Shown piece after piece: positions 26,885 through 36,632 of a DNA stretch of 64,000 nucleotides (position 1 is the first letter of the stretch; each line of letters opens with the position of its first letter). The position numbers and the translations under genes are program-made. The stretch lies in assembly GCA_015231755.1 (NCBI GenBank), contig JADGAZ010000007.1:1-64000 (forward strand). Reading direction: 5' to 3'. This DNA comes from Magnetococcales bacterium. GTDB lineage: Bacteria > Pseudomonadota > Magnetococcia > Magnetococcales > Magnetaquicoccaceae. The notes under the pieces are model-generated. The model saw only the letters and a program-made list of their open reading frames with translations. It ran no database searches and was not told the DNA's origin.

Positions 26885-28702
26885 TCAGGCCGCCAACGGG
26901 GGGGCGGGCATGGCCACGAGCTGCCCTGGCCGGAGCGGTTCCTGGCTGATGGTGCCGCACTCTTTGAACAGCCGGTGGGTACACAGGGCGCAACCGGCGG
27001 GATCCATGCGGGCGAAAATGGCCTGGATCGCGTCTTCCTTGGAGGGGAACAGGTGTTCCGGGCCAATGGTCTGGAGAAATCCGCCTTTTTCCAGCAGAGT
27101 GCGGGGACTTTCCTTGAGCCGCACCAAAGAGAGGCTGCCTCCGGCGGCGCGGCGTTTGATGGACTCCTGGGCCAGGAATTCGGCGCCCGCCAGATCCACG
27201 AAATTGATCCCCGAAGCCACGATGATCAAGTGGGAGTCGGGTGTGGTATGGTTGTCCAGTTGTTTCTGGATGGGGCCGATGGCCGCGAAGAACAAGGAGC
27301 CGTCCACCCGGGCCACCTGGATGCGGGGGCAGGGTTCCCGAAGGGCGGCGGCGGTGAAGCGCCGTCTGGGATGGTCCGGATCCGGAACCCGGAAGACGAT
27401 GCGGGGATGGGAGGTGCGGGCCAGATGGATGCCCAAGGAGAGCATCACCCCCAGCAGAATGGCCAGTTCCAGATTGACGAACAAGGTGGCCAGAAAGGTG
27501 GACAGCAGGATCACGCTTTCCGCACGGCTGGCGTGGAGGGTTTTGTGGATGTGATGCCAATCGATCAAACCCCAGGCCACCAGGAACAGCACTCCGGCCA
27601 TGGCGGCGTGGGGCAGGAGTTGGGCCAGGGGGGCCACCAGGGTGACCAGACCGATGAGGATCAGTCCGGAGGCGGCGGCGGCGATGGGGGTTTTGGCGCC
27701 GGCTTCGATGTTGAGACCGCTGCGGTTGAAGGATCCGGTGGCCACATAAGCCGAAAAGAAGCTGCCGCACAGATTGGAGAGTCCCTGGGCGATGAACTCC
27801 TGATCCGAGTCCAGGTTCTGTCCGGAACGCAGGGCCATGGCCCGGGCGATGGAGATGGCTTCGGTGAGGGCCAGCAGGGTGACGGCGATCACACCCGGAG
27901 CCAGGGCCCGCAGGGTGGCCAGGGAGAGATCCGGGGTGGACAGGGGAGGCAGGGAGGCGGAGAGGGCCTCCACATGGGTGATGCCGGTGGGCGTGGTGGA
28001 CACGGATTCCAGGATCCAGGCGATCAGGGTGCCGGCGCCCATGGCCACGATCATGTAGGGAACCCGGGGCAGCCAGCGGCGGCACAGGATGCCGGCCAGC
28101 AGGGTGACGGCCCCCACGGTGGTGATGAACGGATTGATATGGCCGATCTGCCGCGCCAGGATCATGAGGGTGTGGATAAAATCGCTGCCCTGGGGAATGG
28201 GAATGCCGAAGAAGTGGTGGATCTGGTTGGCGGCGATCAGCAGGGCGGCTCCGGAGGTGAAGCCGATCACCACGGAGTGGGAGATGAAGTTGACCAGCAC
28301 CCCCAGTCGCAGCAGGCCCAGGGCGAACTGGGTCACGCCCACCAGGAAGGTCAGGGTCAGGGCCAGTTGCACATAGGCGGCGCTCCCCGGTTCGGCCAGG
28401 GGGGCGAGCAGGGAGAACAGCACGATGGAAGCGGCGGTGGTGGGACCGGAGACCAGATGCCACGAAGAACCGAACAGGGCGGCCACGATGGCGGGAATCA
28501 TGCCGGCGTACAGACCGTAGACCGGAGGCATGCCGGCGATGGCGGCAAAGGCCACCCCTTGGGGCAATACCACGATGGCTCCGGTGATGCCGGCGATCAG
28601 GTCGGCTTTGACGGTTTCCGGGGTGACCCGATACCACCATTTCAGGGGGGGAAAGAGGATGGGACCGAGTTTGCCGGATGATCGAACCGCAGGCATGGAC
28701 AT
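26885..28702 (-). CDS. SulP family anion transporter with STAS domain
   Basis: A 605-residue SLC26/SulP transporter. The N-terminal block LIAGITGAIVVLPQGVAFAA and MPPVYGLYAG are signature; about 10-12 helices follow to residue 430. The C-terminal STAS domain (about 450-560) contains IVASGINFVDLAGAEFL. The extra C-terminal tail has CALCTHRLFKEC, a possible metal or redox site. SulP proteins carry sulfate, bicarbonate or other anions. Downstream is a Usp-like gene, and upstream lies a four-copy 11-bp repeat array shared with the TauE operon. Confidence 0.93.
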   Translation of the reverse strand: MSMPAVRSSGKLGPILFPPLKWWYRVTPETVKADLIAGITGAIVVLPQGVAFAAIAGMPPVYGLYAGMIPAIVAALFGSSWHLVSGPTTAASIVLFSLLAPLAEPGSAAYVQLALTLTFLVGVTQFALGLLRLGVLVNFISHSVVIGFTSGAALLIAANQIHHFFGIPIPQGSDFIHTLMILARQIGHINPFITTVGAVTLLAGILCRRWLPRVPYMIVAMGAGTLIAWILESVSTTPTGITHVEALSASLPPLSTPDLSLATLRALAPGVIAVTLLALTEAISIARAMALRSGQNLDSDQEFIAQGLSNLCGSFFSAYVATGSFNRSGLNIEAGAKTPIAAAASGLILIGLVTLVAPLAQLLPHAAMAGVLFLVAWGLIDWHHIHKTLHASRAESVILLSTFLATLFVNLELAILLGVMLSLGIHLARTSHPRIVFRVPDPDHPRRRFTAAALREPCPRIQVARVDGSLFFAAIGPIQKQLDNHTTPDSHLIIVASGINFVDLAGAEFLAQESIKRRAAGGSLSLVRLKESPRTLLEKGGFLQTIGPEHLFPSKEDAIQAIFARMDPAGCALCTHRLFKECGTISQEPLRPGQLVAMPAPPLAA

Positions 28703-28754
28703 GTTGAGACATCTCCCTTGTGAGTATTGTTTGGGGAGAGTCTGGACCGTGTTC

Positions 28755-28798
28755 GGTTAAGAGATGGTGAGGATTGGGTTAACGCAGGGTTAAAGGAT
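28755..28798 (-). promoter_or_regulatory. Four 11-bp repeats upstream of SulP gene
   Basis: GGTTAA starts at 28755, 28777 and 28788, with a degenerate GGTGAG at 28766, again spaced exactly 11 bp. The array begins 53 bp from the SulP start, close to the 63 bp seen for the TauE operon, and its last unit overlaps the stop codon of the kinase gene. The probable binder is the OmpR-type regulator encoded just upstream. Confidence 0.7.
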
Positions 28799-30055
28799 TA
28801 AAAATCGTATCACGGCGGTGGTGCCGACACCCTCCTGGCCGGTGAGTTCCAGGGACCAGCCGTAGCGGTCGCAGATGCGCTTGACCAGGGTGAGGCCGAT
28901 GCCGGATCCCTGATGGTTGGTGAGGTGGCGCGGCAGCAACGAATCGTTTTGTCGGGTTCCCATTCCCCGTCCGCTGTCGCGGATGGTCAGGGTGGTGGTG
29001 TCCTGGGTGATGTCGATGGTGCCCTGGTCGGTGTAGGCGAAGGCATTGCGGATCAGGTTGGCGATGGCGATGAAGAGCAATCCCCGGTCCGCGGCGAGGG
29101 TGAGGGTGGGATCGGTGGCGATGGTGACGCGGATCGGTTTGTTTTTCAATAAGAAACGGTGTTTTTCCACCGCCTCGCTGACGGTTTCCGCCACACAGGC
29201 GTGTTCTTCCAGAGAGAGGGAGCGCTCCTCGCGGGCCATCAGCAGCAGGGCGGCTCCCATTTCGGCCATGTCCCGGGCGGCCCGGTCCACCCGGTCCACG
29301 CGACTTTTTTGTTTGTCGGAGAGGGTCTCGTCGGCCTGGAGGATTTCGGCGGCCCCCAGGATCACCGCCAGAGAGGTGCGCAGTTCGTGGCTGAGGTCGG
29401 CGGTGAAGGCCCGTTCCCGCTCCATGAAGGCCCGGATGCGCGCCAGATGCAGATCAAACGCATGGGCCAACTCCCACACTTCGTCGTGGGAGAAGTCATC
29501 CGCCAGTCGCAGGGACCAGACATCCGGTTGACGGTGTTTGACCCGTTTGGCCAGTTCGGTGACCGGCGCGATCACCAGTCCCACCAGCCAGAATCCCCCG
29601 CCGGCGGAAATCAGCACGATCACCAGAATGCTGATGGCGATCAGCAGCAGAAAACGTTGCTCCCGTTTTTGCAGCAGGGAGGTGTCGTAAAGAAAAAAAT
29701 AACGGGTCTCCTGCTGATCGGTCACCGCCACCCGATAGGAGAGTTCTCCGATGATCAGGTCGTGGCGTCCCGGAGTCAGGGAGGCCAGGTAGTGGGGGAG
29801 TTCGTCGCGACTGGCGCCTTTGTCCAGCACGTAGCCGTGCAAAGTGACGGTCCGGGGGGGCAGGGAGTGGGGATTGCGGGCGCGACGGGCGAAGAAGTCG
29901 TCGAGTTCGGCGGTGAGGGTTTCGTCGATGAGGCGTACACTCAGATCGTGGGTGGCCAGCAGCAGGGAAAGGGCCATCAGAATGCCCACCATGGCCCCGA
30001 AGGCGGCGAACGCCAGAGCCACCCGGGAACGCAGATCAAGCCGTCGGTGCATCAC
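28790..30055 (-). CDS. Sensor histidine kinase (QseC-like)
   Basis: A 421-residue inner-membrane kinase: helix 1 (about 12-33), a periplasmic sensor of about 100 residues, helix 2 (about 135-160), HAMP, HisKA with FTADLSHELRTSLAVILG (phospho-acceptor His near residue 223) and HATPase_c with LIRNAFAYTDQGT and IRDSGRGMG. It overlaps the response regulator gene by 20 nt, so the two are translated together. The sensor region resembles no specific binding domain I can name. The genes it controls are probably the neighbouring sulfur-anion transporters. Confidence 0.93.
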   Translation of the reverse strand: MMHRRLDLRSRVALAFAAFGAMVGILMALSLLLATHDLSVRLIDETLTAELDDFFARRARNPHSLPPRTVTLHGYVLDKGASRDELPHYLASLTPGRHDLIIGELSYRVAVTDQQETRYFFLYDTSLLQKREQRFLLLIAISILVIVLISAGGGFWLVGLVIAPVTELAKRVKHRQPDVWSLRLADDFSHDEVWELAHAFDLHLARIRAFMERERAFTADLSHELRTSLAVILGAAEILQADETLSDKQKSRVDRVDRAARDMAEMGAALLLMAREERSLSLEEHACVAETVSEAVEKHRFLLKNKPIRVTIATDPTLTLAADRGLLFIAIANLIRNAFAYTDQGTIDITQDTTTLTIRDSGRGMGTRQNDSLLPRHLTNHQGSGIGLTLVKRICDRYGWSLELTGQEGVGTTAVIRFLIL

Positions 30056-30740
30056 GGCGGGCCAGACAGTAGCCGATACCCCGCAGGGTGTGGAGCAGGG
30101 GGGCGCCGTGACCGGGTTGGTCGATGGCGGAGCGCAGGGTGTGCATGTGGACCCTCAAGGCGTCGCTGTCCGGGGGAAAGTCGCCCCAGACCGCCTGTTC
30201 GATATCCCGGCGCGCCACCACCCCGGGGGAACGCAACATGAGCAGTTCGAGAATTTTCAAAGGGATGGTCGGCAGTTCCAGGGCGCGGGATCCCCGGCGC
30301 GCCAGCAGGGTATCGAGGTTGTATTCCAGATCCTCCACCTGGAGCACCCGCTGTGTCAACCGACCGCTGGCCCGTTTGGTCAAAGCCAGGATGCGCAGTT
30401 CCAGTTCTTTGAGTTCAAAGGGTTTGACCAGATAATCATCCGCTCCGCTGGCGAATCCCGCCACTTTGTCGTCCAGGGTGGCCCGGGCGGTGAGCATGAT
30501 CACCGGAGCGGAGCCTCCCGCCTCGTGACGCAGTTTGCGGCACAAGGTGATGCCATCCATTCCCGGCAGCATCAGGTCGAGCACCAGAATGTCGTAGGGG
30601 TTGACCAGGGCCAGATGCAATCCGGTGACCCCATCCATGGCCACATCCACCACATGGCCCTTCTCTTCGAAGTAGTCGGCGAGGTTGGCCGCCAAGTCGG
30701 CGTGGTCTTCGATGAACAGGATGCGCAAGGGGGTATGCAT
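30036..30740 (-). CDS. OmpR/PhoB-type response regulator
   Basis: A 234-residue regulator. The receiver (1-120) has the acidic pocket ED near residue 11, the phosphorylatable Asp in DILVLDLMLPGMDG near residue 54, and the switch residues T and K (MLTARA, LVKPFE). The C-terminal winged-helix domain (130-228) is the Trans_reg_C type. The ATG before HTPLRILFIED is the natural start; the extra upstream codons are not part of the receiver fold. It is first in the RR-HK operon and is the likely binder of the 11-bp repeat arrays. Confidence 0.94.
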   Translation of the reverse strand: MHTPLRILFIEDHADLAANLADYFEEKGHVVDVAMDGVTGLHLALVNPYDILVLDLMLPGMDGITLCRKLRHEAGGSAPVIMLTARATLDDKVAGFASGADDYLVKPFELKELELRILALTKRASGRLTQRVLQVEDLEYNLDTLLARRGSRALELPTIPLKILELLMLRSPGVVARRDIEQAVWGDFPPDSDALRVHMHTLRSAIDQPGHGAPLLHTLRGIGYCLARRDAPTA

Positions 30741-30825
30741 GGTCGACAAGGATAGTCGGTTTTTGTCTGCGGGCCAAGAGGGATCGTGGTGATCGAAAGA
30801 CCGTGCCGGAAAGGCATGGAACCGG

Positions 30826-33162
30826 TCAGTGTACCCCACGACTGCGTAGATAGGGGGCGTAGCGCAGGTCGGTGCCTTTGATGTGGTTGATCAGCCAGTC
30901 CCGGAGGAAGTGGAGAATTTCCAGCCCGACGATCTCTTCCCCCTGCTGCAACTGGGTGCGGAATTGCAGCACCTCGTTGACCAGTTTGGCATGTTTTTGC
31001 AGGTGTTCGGCCCGGTCCGGATAGTCGTGCTGGGTGAACAGCACCTCTTCCCGTTTGAAATGGGTGGCGGTGTAGTCGATCAGGCCATCGAGAATGGTGT
31101 TGACCTGGGCCTGACCCTGACCGGTCTTGATGGCGTGATAGATCCGATTGATCATCTCCACCAACACCCGGTGATCCTCGTCCAACTGGGCGATTCCCAG
31201 GTAAAGACTGGAGTTCCAGGTTACCAGTTCCAGGTGTTTGGCCCTGTCTCCGGTTTCCACCAGATAGAGCTGATCCAGCAGTTTGAACAGGGTTCGGCGT
31301 TGTTGATGGATGGGGGCCAGGGGATCCGAATCCCCAGCGTGGAACTCCGGGCGGAGCGTCTCGTCCACCAACCGGTGCAGATGTTCGTGACTGGCGATGA
31401 CTTCGTCCATCAGCGGCAGGGGCTGGTTCAGGCTGCGCTGGAAGGTGTGCATCCAGCGGCAGAAATCACAGGTTTTCGGGGTGAGAGCCGGCTTCTCGCC
31501 ACCGCGACGGCTCTGTTCCAACTGTTGCATCCAGTCAAGATGAAAGCGTTTTTTCTCCTGGATGGAAAAGAGGGCATTCTCCACCTGGATGCCCCGTTTG
31601 GCGCTGTCCAGGGCCTGGCTGGTTTCCGCCATGCTTTCGATCAGCAGGGCCGCGTGCTGGATCACCCCCTTGAGGTGATCCATGGAGTCGGTGGATTGCA
31701 GCATCAGTTTCTGCACGTCCACCGAGGAGATGAAGATTTTTTCCACCGCGTCTCGCACGGATTGACTGCTCTCCTGGGCGGCCAGGATTTCGTCCACCAC
31801 CTTGCAGGCTTCCTGGGCGATTTTTTGTGCGGAGCCGGCGATGGTGGCGGTCTCTCCGGCGGTGTTGCGGGCCAGTTCCGCCACTGCCGTGGCCGAGTGG
31901 GCGAGGGCGTCCACCTGACCGGTGACCTCCTCGGACAGATGGGCCACCTGGGTGACCGCGGCCACGGCGGTCTCCATGGAGCCGTTTTGTTGATCGATCA
32001 GCTCCAGGATTTCGCCATTGAACTGGGAAACGATGCGGATCGCCTGATCCAGTTGCTGGGTGCTGGAGAGGGTATCTCCGGCCCGTTTCTGGATGTTCTG
32101 GATCAACTGGGAGATGGTGTTGGTGGCGGTGGCGGTCTGGTTGGCCAGTTCTTTGACCTCTCCGGCCACCACGGCGAAGCCCCGGCCCGCATCCCCGGCT
32201 CCGGCGGCCTCGATGGCGGCGTTGAGGGCCAGCATGTTGGTCTGACTGGCGATGGTGTCGATCACATCCACCATGGATTGGATCTGGGCGGCGGCTTCCG
32301 CCAGTTCGTCCATGCGCACCGCGTTGTCCTTGGAAAGCTGTTCGGCGGCGGAGGTTTCCGTTTCCGCCTGCTGGCAGCGTTCGGTGATGGTCTGCATGCC
32401 CTGACGGATATCCTGGAACGCCTGACTCACCGAATGGGTGGTGGTGTCGATGGAGTTCAGATGGGTCTCCACATCCCCCAGATGGCTGCGCATGGTGTCG
32501 GAGGTGTCGGCCATGATTTCGGCATTGCGGCTGGTGATCTCCGAGGAGTGGGCAATGGCGGAGACATTGTCCGACAACCGCGTGGAGGCGGCCCGGATGC
32601 TCTCCATGTTGAGGGTCACCTGTTCGATGCCGGTTTTGACTTGCAGGGTTTCCGAGTCGAGCTGATTGTTTTCGTTGACCACCCGGTTGGACAGTTCCAG
32701 GGTGGTGGTGGAGTCCGCATCCAGGCTGGATTTGGCGTTCAGCAGCGCCTCGGTGATCCCTTTGGCGGTTTCCGATTGCAAATCGATGGTGTGGATCATG
32801 TGGGCCAGGCTGCCGATCATGGTGTTGACCCGGGCCCCGATGATGGCCAACTCCGGGCCGAATTCGTGTTCGATGCGCTGTTGCAGGTCTCCCGTGGCCA
32901 GATTGTCGAGTGTGACGATCAATTTTTGAAATTGTTTTTGGAGGTTCCGGTAACCGAGGAGCATGCCCACGGTCAACAATCCGGAAACCAGACCCATGCC
33001 CCCCACCAGCCAGCGGGGGCCGCAGCCGGGAATCACCCAAAGCAGCCACACCGACAACACAAAAACCACTCCCATTCCGATGCAACCGAGCAGAATGATC
33101 GTCAGAATGCCCATGGAGCGGAGCATCCGGGGAGACAATGGCGTCAGTGGCGTGTTGAACAC
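30826..33162 (-). CDS. Chemoreceptor with CZB and C-terminal hemerythrin domains
   Basis: A 778-residue methyl-accepting protein. Two helices at the N-terminus (about 15-40, 48-68) have almost no periplasmic loop between them; HAMP follows, then a long signalling coiled coil with the conserved hairpin tip [20 protein letters not shown] near 315. After it a CZB zinc-binding domain (CDFCRWMH, about 575, and [12 protein letters not shown]) and a hemerythrin domain ([49 protein letters not shown]) with all iron ligands. It should sense oxygen inside the cell for aerotaxis, fitting a microaerophile. The start is a GTG with a GGGAAG Shine-Dalgarno. Confidence 0.95.
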   Translation of the reverse strand: MFNTPLTPLSPRMLRSMGILTIILLGCIGMGVVFVLSVWLLWVIPGCGPRWLVGGMGLVSGLLTVGMLLGYRNLQKQFQKLIVTLDNLATGDLQQRIEHEFGPELAIIGARVNTMIGSLAHMIHTIDLQSETAKGITEALLNAKSSLDADSTTTLELSNRVVNENNQLDSETLQVKTGIEQVTLNMESIRAASTRLSDNVSAIAHSSEITSRNAEIMADTSDTMRSHLGDVETHLNSIDTTTHSVSQAFQDIRQGMQTITERCQQAETETSAAEQLSKDNAVRMDELAEAAAQIQSMVDVIDTIASQTNMLALNAAIEAAGAGDAGRGFAVVAGEVKELANQTATATNTISQLIQNIQKRAGDTLSSTQQLDQAIRIVSQFNGEILELIDQQNGSMETAVAAVTQVAHLSEEVTGQVDALAHSATAVAELARNTAGETATIAGSAQKIAQEACKVVDEILAAQESSQSVRDAVEKIFISSVDVQKLMLQSTDSMDHLKGVIQHAALLIESMAETSQALDSAKRGIQVENALFSIQEKKRFHLDWMQQLEQSRRGGEKPALTPKTCDFCRWMHTFQRSLNQPLPLMDEVIASHEHLHRLVDETLRPEFHAGDSDPLAPIHQQRRTLFKLLDQLYLVETGDRAKHLELVTWNSSLYLGIAQLDEDHRVLVEMINRIYHAIKTGQGQAQVNTILDGLIDYTATHFKREEVLFTQHDYPDRAEHLQKHAKLVNEVLQFRTQLQQGEEIVGLEILHFLRDWLINHIKGTDLRYAPYLRSRGVH

Positions 33163-33222
33163 AATATGCTTCCCTTGAGGCGAATTTCTTTGGGGTGATC
33201 CGCGTGCAACAGTCGAACCGGG

Positions 33223-34506
33223 TTACGCATTGTAACGGGGAGCCTGGAGGCATTCCGGCAGGGTGTTGAAGAAATCGCTGTAGCGGGTTTGGGCGTATTT
33301 CTGAGAGGTGAGGCAGACATATTTGGCCATTTCCGCCTCTTCGGACAACAGCGAGACCACCCGATGATCCAGCATGCCGCTTTTGACCTGATCTTGAATG
33401 ATTTCCAAAGCCTTTTCGATCTCCATGCCTTTCCGGTAGGGTCGGTCTTCGATCAGGGCCGTGAAGATGTCCGCCACCGCGAGGATTTTGGCTCCCAGGG
33501 GGATCTGCTGGGAGTCGAGACGATAGGGATATCCGGAGCCGTCCAGGCGTTCGTGATGAAAGGCGCACCAATCCACCAATCCGGGGAGTTCTTTCAAGGG
33601 GGCGAGGATCTTGCGGGTGAGATAGGCGTGGGGTTTGACCTGATTGAACTCTTCGGCGGTCAATTTGCCGTTTTTGTTGATCAGTTCGGTGGGGACGCCC
33701 AGTTTGCCGATATCGTGCAGAAAACCGGCGATCATCATCATCTGGCATTCGTTTTGGGAAAAGCCCACCAGATTGGCCAGCCACTCCGCCACCGCCGACA
33801 CCCCACTGGAGTGGGTCGCGGTGAACGAGCAGCGAAAGTCGATCAACCGGGCCATGAACCAGGAAAATTCGACCAGATTCAACAAACTCCAGTCTGCGTG
33901 GATTTCCGGTATGTTGCGGAACGCATGATCGCTCTGGGTGGCGGAGAGCAGTTCCAGCCAGAAGCTCTCCTTGGCGGATTGCTGGTGGAAGGCGTCGATC
34001 ACCAAAGGGGAAAACACCGTGCCGGACAGGGGCAGCACCTTGTCGCGAATCGGTCCGGCCTGTTCCAAAAGATTGCGCGAATAGTCCACCAGCACATCGA
34101 TGCGATCCGCCAGATGCAGGATGTGGGCGGCTTCCGGGATGGCGTCGTCGCTGTCCGAGTAGAAGTTCCAGGGGTGGTGGTGATAGCGCACCACATCCGC
34201 GACCGAGGAGAACAGAGGGAAATCCTTGAGATGGTTGTACCCCATCTCGGCGTGGACATGGTGATTTTTCTCTTCAAAGTCCAGGGCGCGTTTGCGGTCC
34301 AGCAGGCTCATGGCGCCGATGTCGTGCAGACTGGCGGACAGCACGATCAAGGAGAGGCGGTCGGGAGAGGTCTCCATGGCCCGTCCCAGGGCGTAAGACA
34401 GATAGGCGACCCGCTGGTGATGACCCATGATGACCGGACTGACCATATCCATGGCGCGGGAGATGGATGTGGTTAGATCGAGTACGTTGATCATGAATCG
34501 TTGCAT
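33223..34506 (-). CDS. Double HD-domain protein with HD-GYP phosphodiesterase
   Basis: A 427-residue soluble protein. The first HD domain (about 25-190) has LHDIGAMSL and YHHHPW but no GYP motif. The second (about 225-400) has FLHDIGKLGVP, HHERLDGSGYP and VADIFTALIEDRPYR, the full HD-GYP signature of cyclic di-GMP phosphodiesterases. The ATG at MQRFMINVLD has an AAAGGAA Shine-Dalgarno; a longer frame is open upstream but lacks this signal. No receiver domain is present, unlike many family members. It may be regulated by the upstream FNR-like site. Confidence 0.88.
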   Translation of the reverse strand: MQRFMINVLDLTTSISRAMDMVSPVIMGHHQRVAYLSYALGRAMETSPDRLSLIVLSASLHDIGAMSLLDRKRALDFEEKNHHVHAEMGYNHLKDFPLFSSVADVVRYHHHPWNFYSDSDDAIPEAAHILHLADRIDVLVDYSRNLLEQAGPIRDKVLPLSGTVFSPLVIDAFHQQSAKESFWLELLSATQSDHAFRNIPEIHADWSLLNLVEFSWFMARLIDFRCSFTATHSSGVSAVAEWLANLVGFSQNECQMMMIAGFLHDIGKLGVPTELINKNGKLTAEEFNQVKPHAYLTRKILAPLKELPGLVDWCAFHHERLDGSGYPYRLDSQQIPLGAKILAVADIFTALIEDRPYRKGMEIEKALEIIQDQVKSGMLDHRVVSLLSEEAEMAKYVCLTSQKYAQTRYSDFFNTLPECLQAPRYNA

Positions 34507-35078
34507 GAATATTCCTTTATGCAATAAGCGGATTTGATCGATAATGTCGCCCGATTGATACTGAAAGTCGTTTTTGTTTGTGATGGAAATGATGCATTCC
34601 TGTACAGCCATTCAAAATATACGTTAGCAGCTTCTTGACGACAATGCAACCATCGTCTGAACATTTTTTGTAGTCAATATAACGACATAACAGACTGTAA
34701 ATATTTCTGCGTCCTGTTTGTATAACTTTTAAGATACATGAATCCGGAAAAGTCTGAAAACCGATTGATTCAAATCCCGGGTTTAATTTTGATCCGGATC
34801 AAGATTGGCCGGAGTCTGCTTTGAGTTCAGGTTTTTCTGTCGAGCCAATGAGTGATCGAATTTTCAGCAAAATTGGCAAAAAAAAGTGAAACGTTTTACT
34901 GGTTGCGGTGATTTGGCGGGCAAAGGGTGTGTGAGTTTATATTGATAGAAGTTGTGATGGGGAGGGAATTGAAAAATTATTGAACGGTACGATAATTGCA
35001 TTGTCTTGCTCCCGATGCGGTCCCCCGCAGCGGGCAGCGTTTGAAAATTGACAGCTTGAAAAAATGAGGATGACCAAA
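34507..35078. other. AT-rich divergent intergenic region
   Basis: Between the HD-GYP gene and the J-domain gene, over 500 bp carry no convincing gene. It is much richer in A and T than the surroundings. It contains the perfect TTGAT-N4-ATCAA site listed separately, and probably promoters for both divergent genes. Confidence 0.6.
34789..34802. promoter_or_regulatory. Perfect FNR/ANR-type palindrome
   Basis: TTGATCCGGATCAA is a perfect dyad matching the FNR consensus TTGAT-N4-ATCAA. It lies about 280 bp from both divergent starts, in the AT-rich region. Oxygen control of either the HD-GYP gene or the J-domain/TPR/mamK stretch would suit a microaerophilic organism. The distance from the starts is longer than usual. 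Confidence 0.55.
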
Positions 35079-36632
35079 ATGAACTTTCCCATTCCCTGGC
35101 GAACGGTTTCCACGGATCCCTCCCCCATCGCGCCCGCCAGACGGGTGGAAGAGGCGGTATTGCCTCCGGGGATGCGGCGGGTGAAGAGTACCTGCAAGGC
35201 GTGCGGCAAGTCGTTGGGCATCAAGTATCCGGAGGCGGTCACCTGCTGGAAGGTGCAGTGTCCCTCTTGTGGTCAGGTGATCGCCATCGAGCTGGTGGGG
35301 GGGCGGAAGTGTCTGGTCTTCAACGTCCAGGGGCGGCGGACCGTGGAGCGGATCGGTTTGACCGATCAGCGGCGGCGTTTTTTTCGCGCCCGCTGTTTCG
35401 TCTGCGACGAGACCCTGGTGGTGCCGGAGAGCGAAGCGGGTCGTCTGCGGGGATGTCATGGTTGCGGGTTGGAGTACACGGTGCGGGAAGAAGGCGAGGT
35501 CTATTACGAGACCGCGGTGCGCATCAACGACGAGATGACCACCTATCGGGAGAAGGTGCAGGAGTCTTCCGGTTATCTGACCAACAAGAACACCGCTTTT
35601 TTTCTCGGTGAGGAGCCGGGTCCGGGCCAGAAGGGGGGGCGGAGCGGGATCGAGCCGAGCGCGACCCTGTTGGCATTGCGGCGGGAAAGCGAGCAGTTGC
35701 GGGTGGATTATCGTCAGGCGTTGGCGGAAAAGGAGGCTTTGACCCGCAAGCTGGCCCAGGAGCAGGAACGGGTGAGCGCCTTGGAAAACGGAGCGGAAGC
35801 GGGGCTGGAGGTTTGTGTCACCGGGTTGCAGGCCCGGCTCGCCGAATTGGTCCGGGAGCGGGACCGGATCGGGGAGGAGCGGGATGTGTTGCAAAACCGG
35901 ATGCAGGCCCACAACGAGGCGTTGCGCGCTCTGGATGAGGAGTTGGCCAAACGGGCCCGGTTGGAGAGTCGGCTGACCCAGTTGGAAGCGTCATTGCGTC
36001 GCAGCGAGGAGAGCGTCGAGGTGTTGCGGCGGGAGCGGGACGGGGCGCGTCTGGTTTTGCAGGCGAGCGAGACCGCCCAGGCCCAGGCCAAAGAGGGGTT
36101 GCGTCAGGCGTTGGAGGAGCGCAAGGGGTTGGAGGCCCGTCTGCTGGCGGCCCGCGAAGCGGTGGCGCGCCTGGAAGAGCGGTTGGCCCGGGCCGATCAG
36201 GGGAGTGGATCGGTTCACGGGGCGCGGTTGCGGGAGTTGGAGGCGGAAAACGCCCGTCTGGCCGCCCGTGTGGCGGAAGGCGAGCGGTTGTTGCAGCGGG
36301 CCCGGGATCTGGAGCGGGAGGTGGAACGGTTGCGGGCTCCGGGAGCCGGGGAGATGACCGAGTTGGAGGAGGGGGAGAGCTGGTATTGCGAGGAGGGGCA
36401 GGAGGGATGCATCCGGGCCGACAGCGAAGTGGGCATGGCCCGTCGTGTTCTGGGGCTCAAGGGGCAACCCACGGTGGCGCGTATCAAGACCGCGTTCCGG
36501 CGACGGGTGAAACGTTATCATCCCGACAGGGTTACCTCTTTGGGGTTGGACCTGCGGGATCTGGCCCACAAGAAGATGCAGGAGATCAACCGGGCCTATG
36601 GCCTTTTGATGAAAGAGTACGGCAATGGATAG
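35079..36632 (+). CDS. Double zinc-ribbon, coiled-coil protein with C-terminal J domain
   Basis: A 517-residue cytoplasmic protein of unusual order. The N-terminus holds two treble-clef/zinc-ribbon pairs, CKAC...CPSC (about 38-67) and CFVC...CHGC (about 108-133). A Glu/Arg/Ala-rich coiled coil runs from about 200 to 420. The end is a J domain with the HPD motif in RVKRYHPDRV (about 482) and helix III/IV MQEINRAYGLLMKEYG. It should recruit DnaK to an unknown client. I chose the ATG with GAGG 8 nt upstream; two in-frame ATGs lie 9 and 15 nt earlier with weaker signals. It overlaps the next gene by 8 nt. Confidence 0.8.
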   Translation: MNFPIPWRTVSTDPSPIAPARRVEEAVLPPGMRRVKSTCKACGKSLGIKYPEAVTCWKVQCPSCGQVIAIELVGGRKCLVFNVQGRRTVERIGLTDQRRRFFRARCFVCDETLVVPESEAGRLRGCHGCGLEYTVREEGEVYYETAVRINDEMTTYREKVQESSGYLTNKNTAFFLGEEPGPGQKGGRSGIEPSATLLALRRESEQLRVDYRQALAEKEALTRKLAQEQERVSALENGAEAGLEVCVTGLQARLAELVRERDRIGEERDVLQNRMQAHNEALRALDEELAKRARLESRLTQLEASLRRSEESVEVLRRERDGARLVLQASETAQAQAKEGLRQALEERKGLEARLLAAREAVARLEERLARADQGSGSVHGARLRELEAENARLAARVAEGERLLQRARDLEREVERLRAPGAGEMTELEEGESWYCEEGQEGCIRADSEVGMARRVLGLKGQPTVARIKTAFRRRVKRYHPDRVTSLGLDLRDLAHKKMQEINRAYGLLMKEYGNG

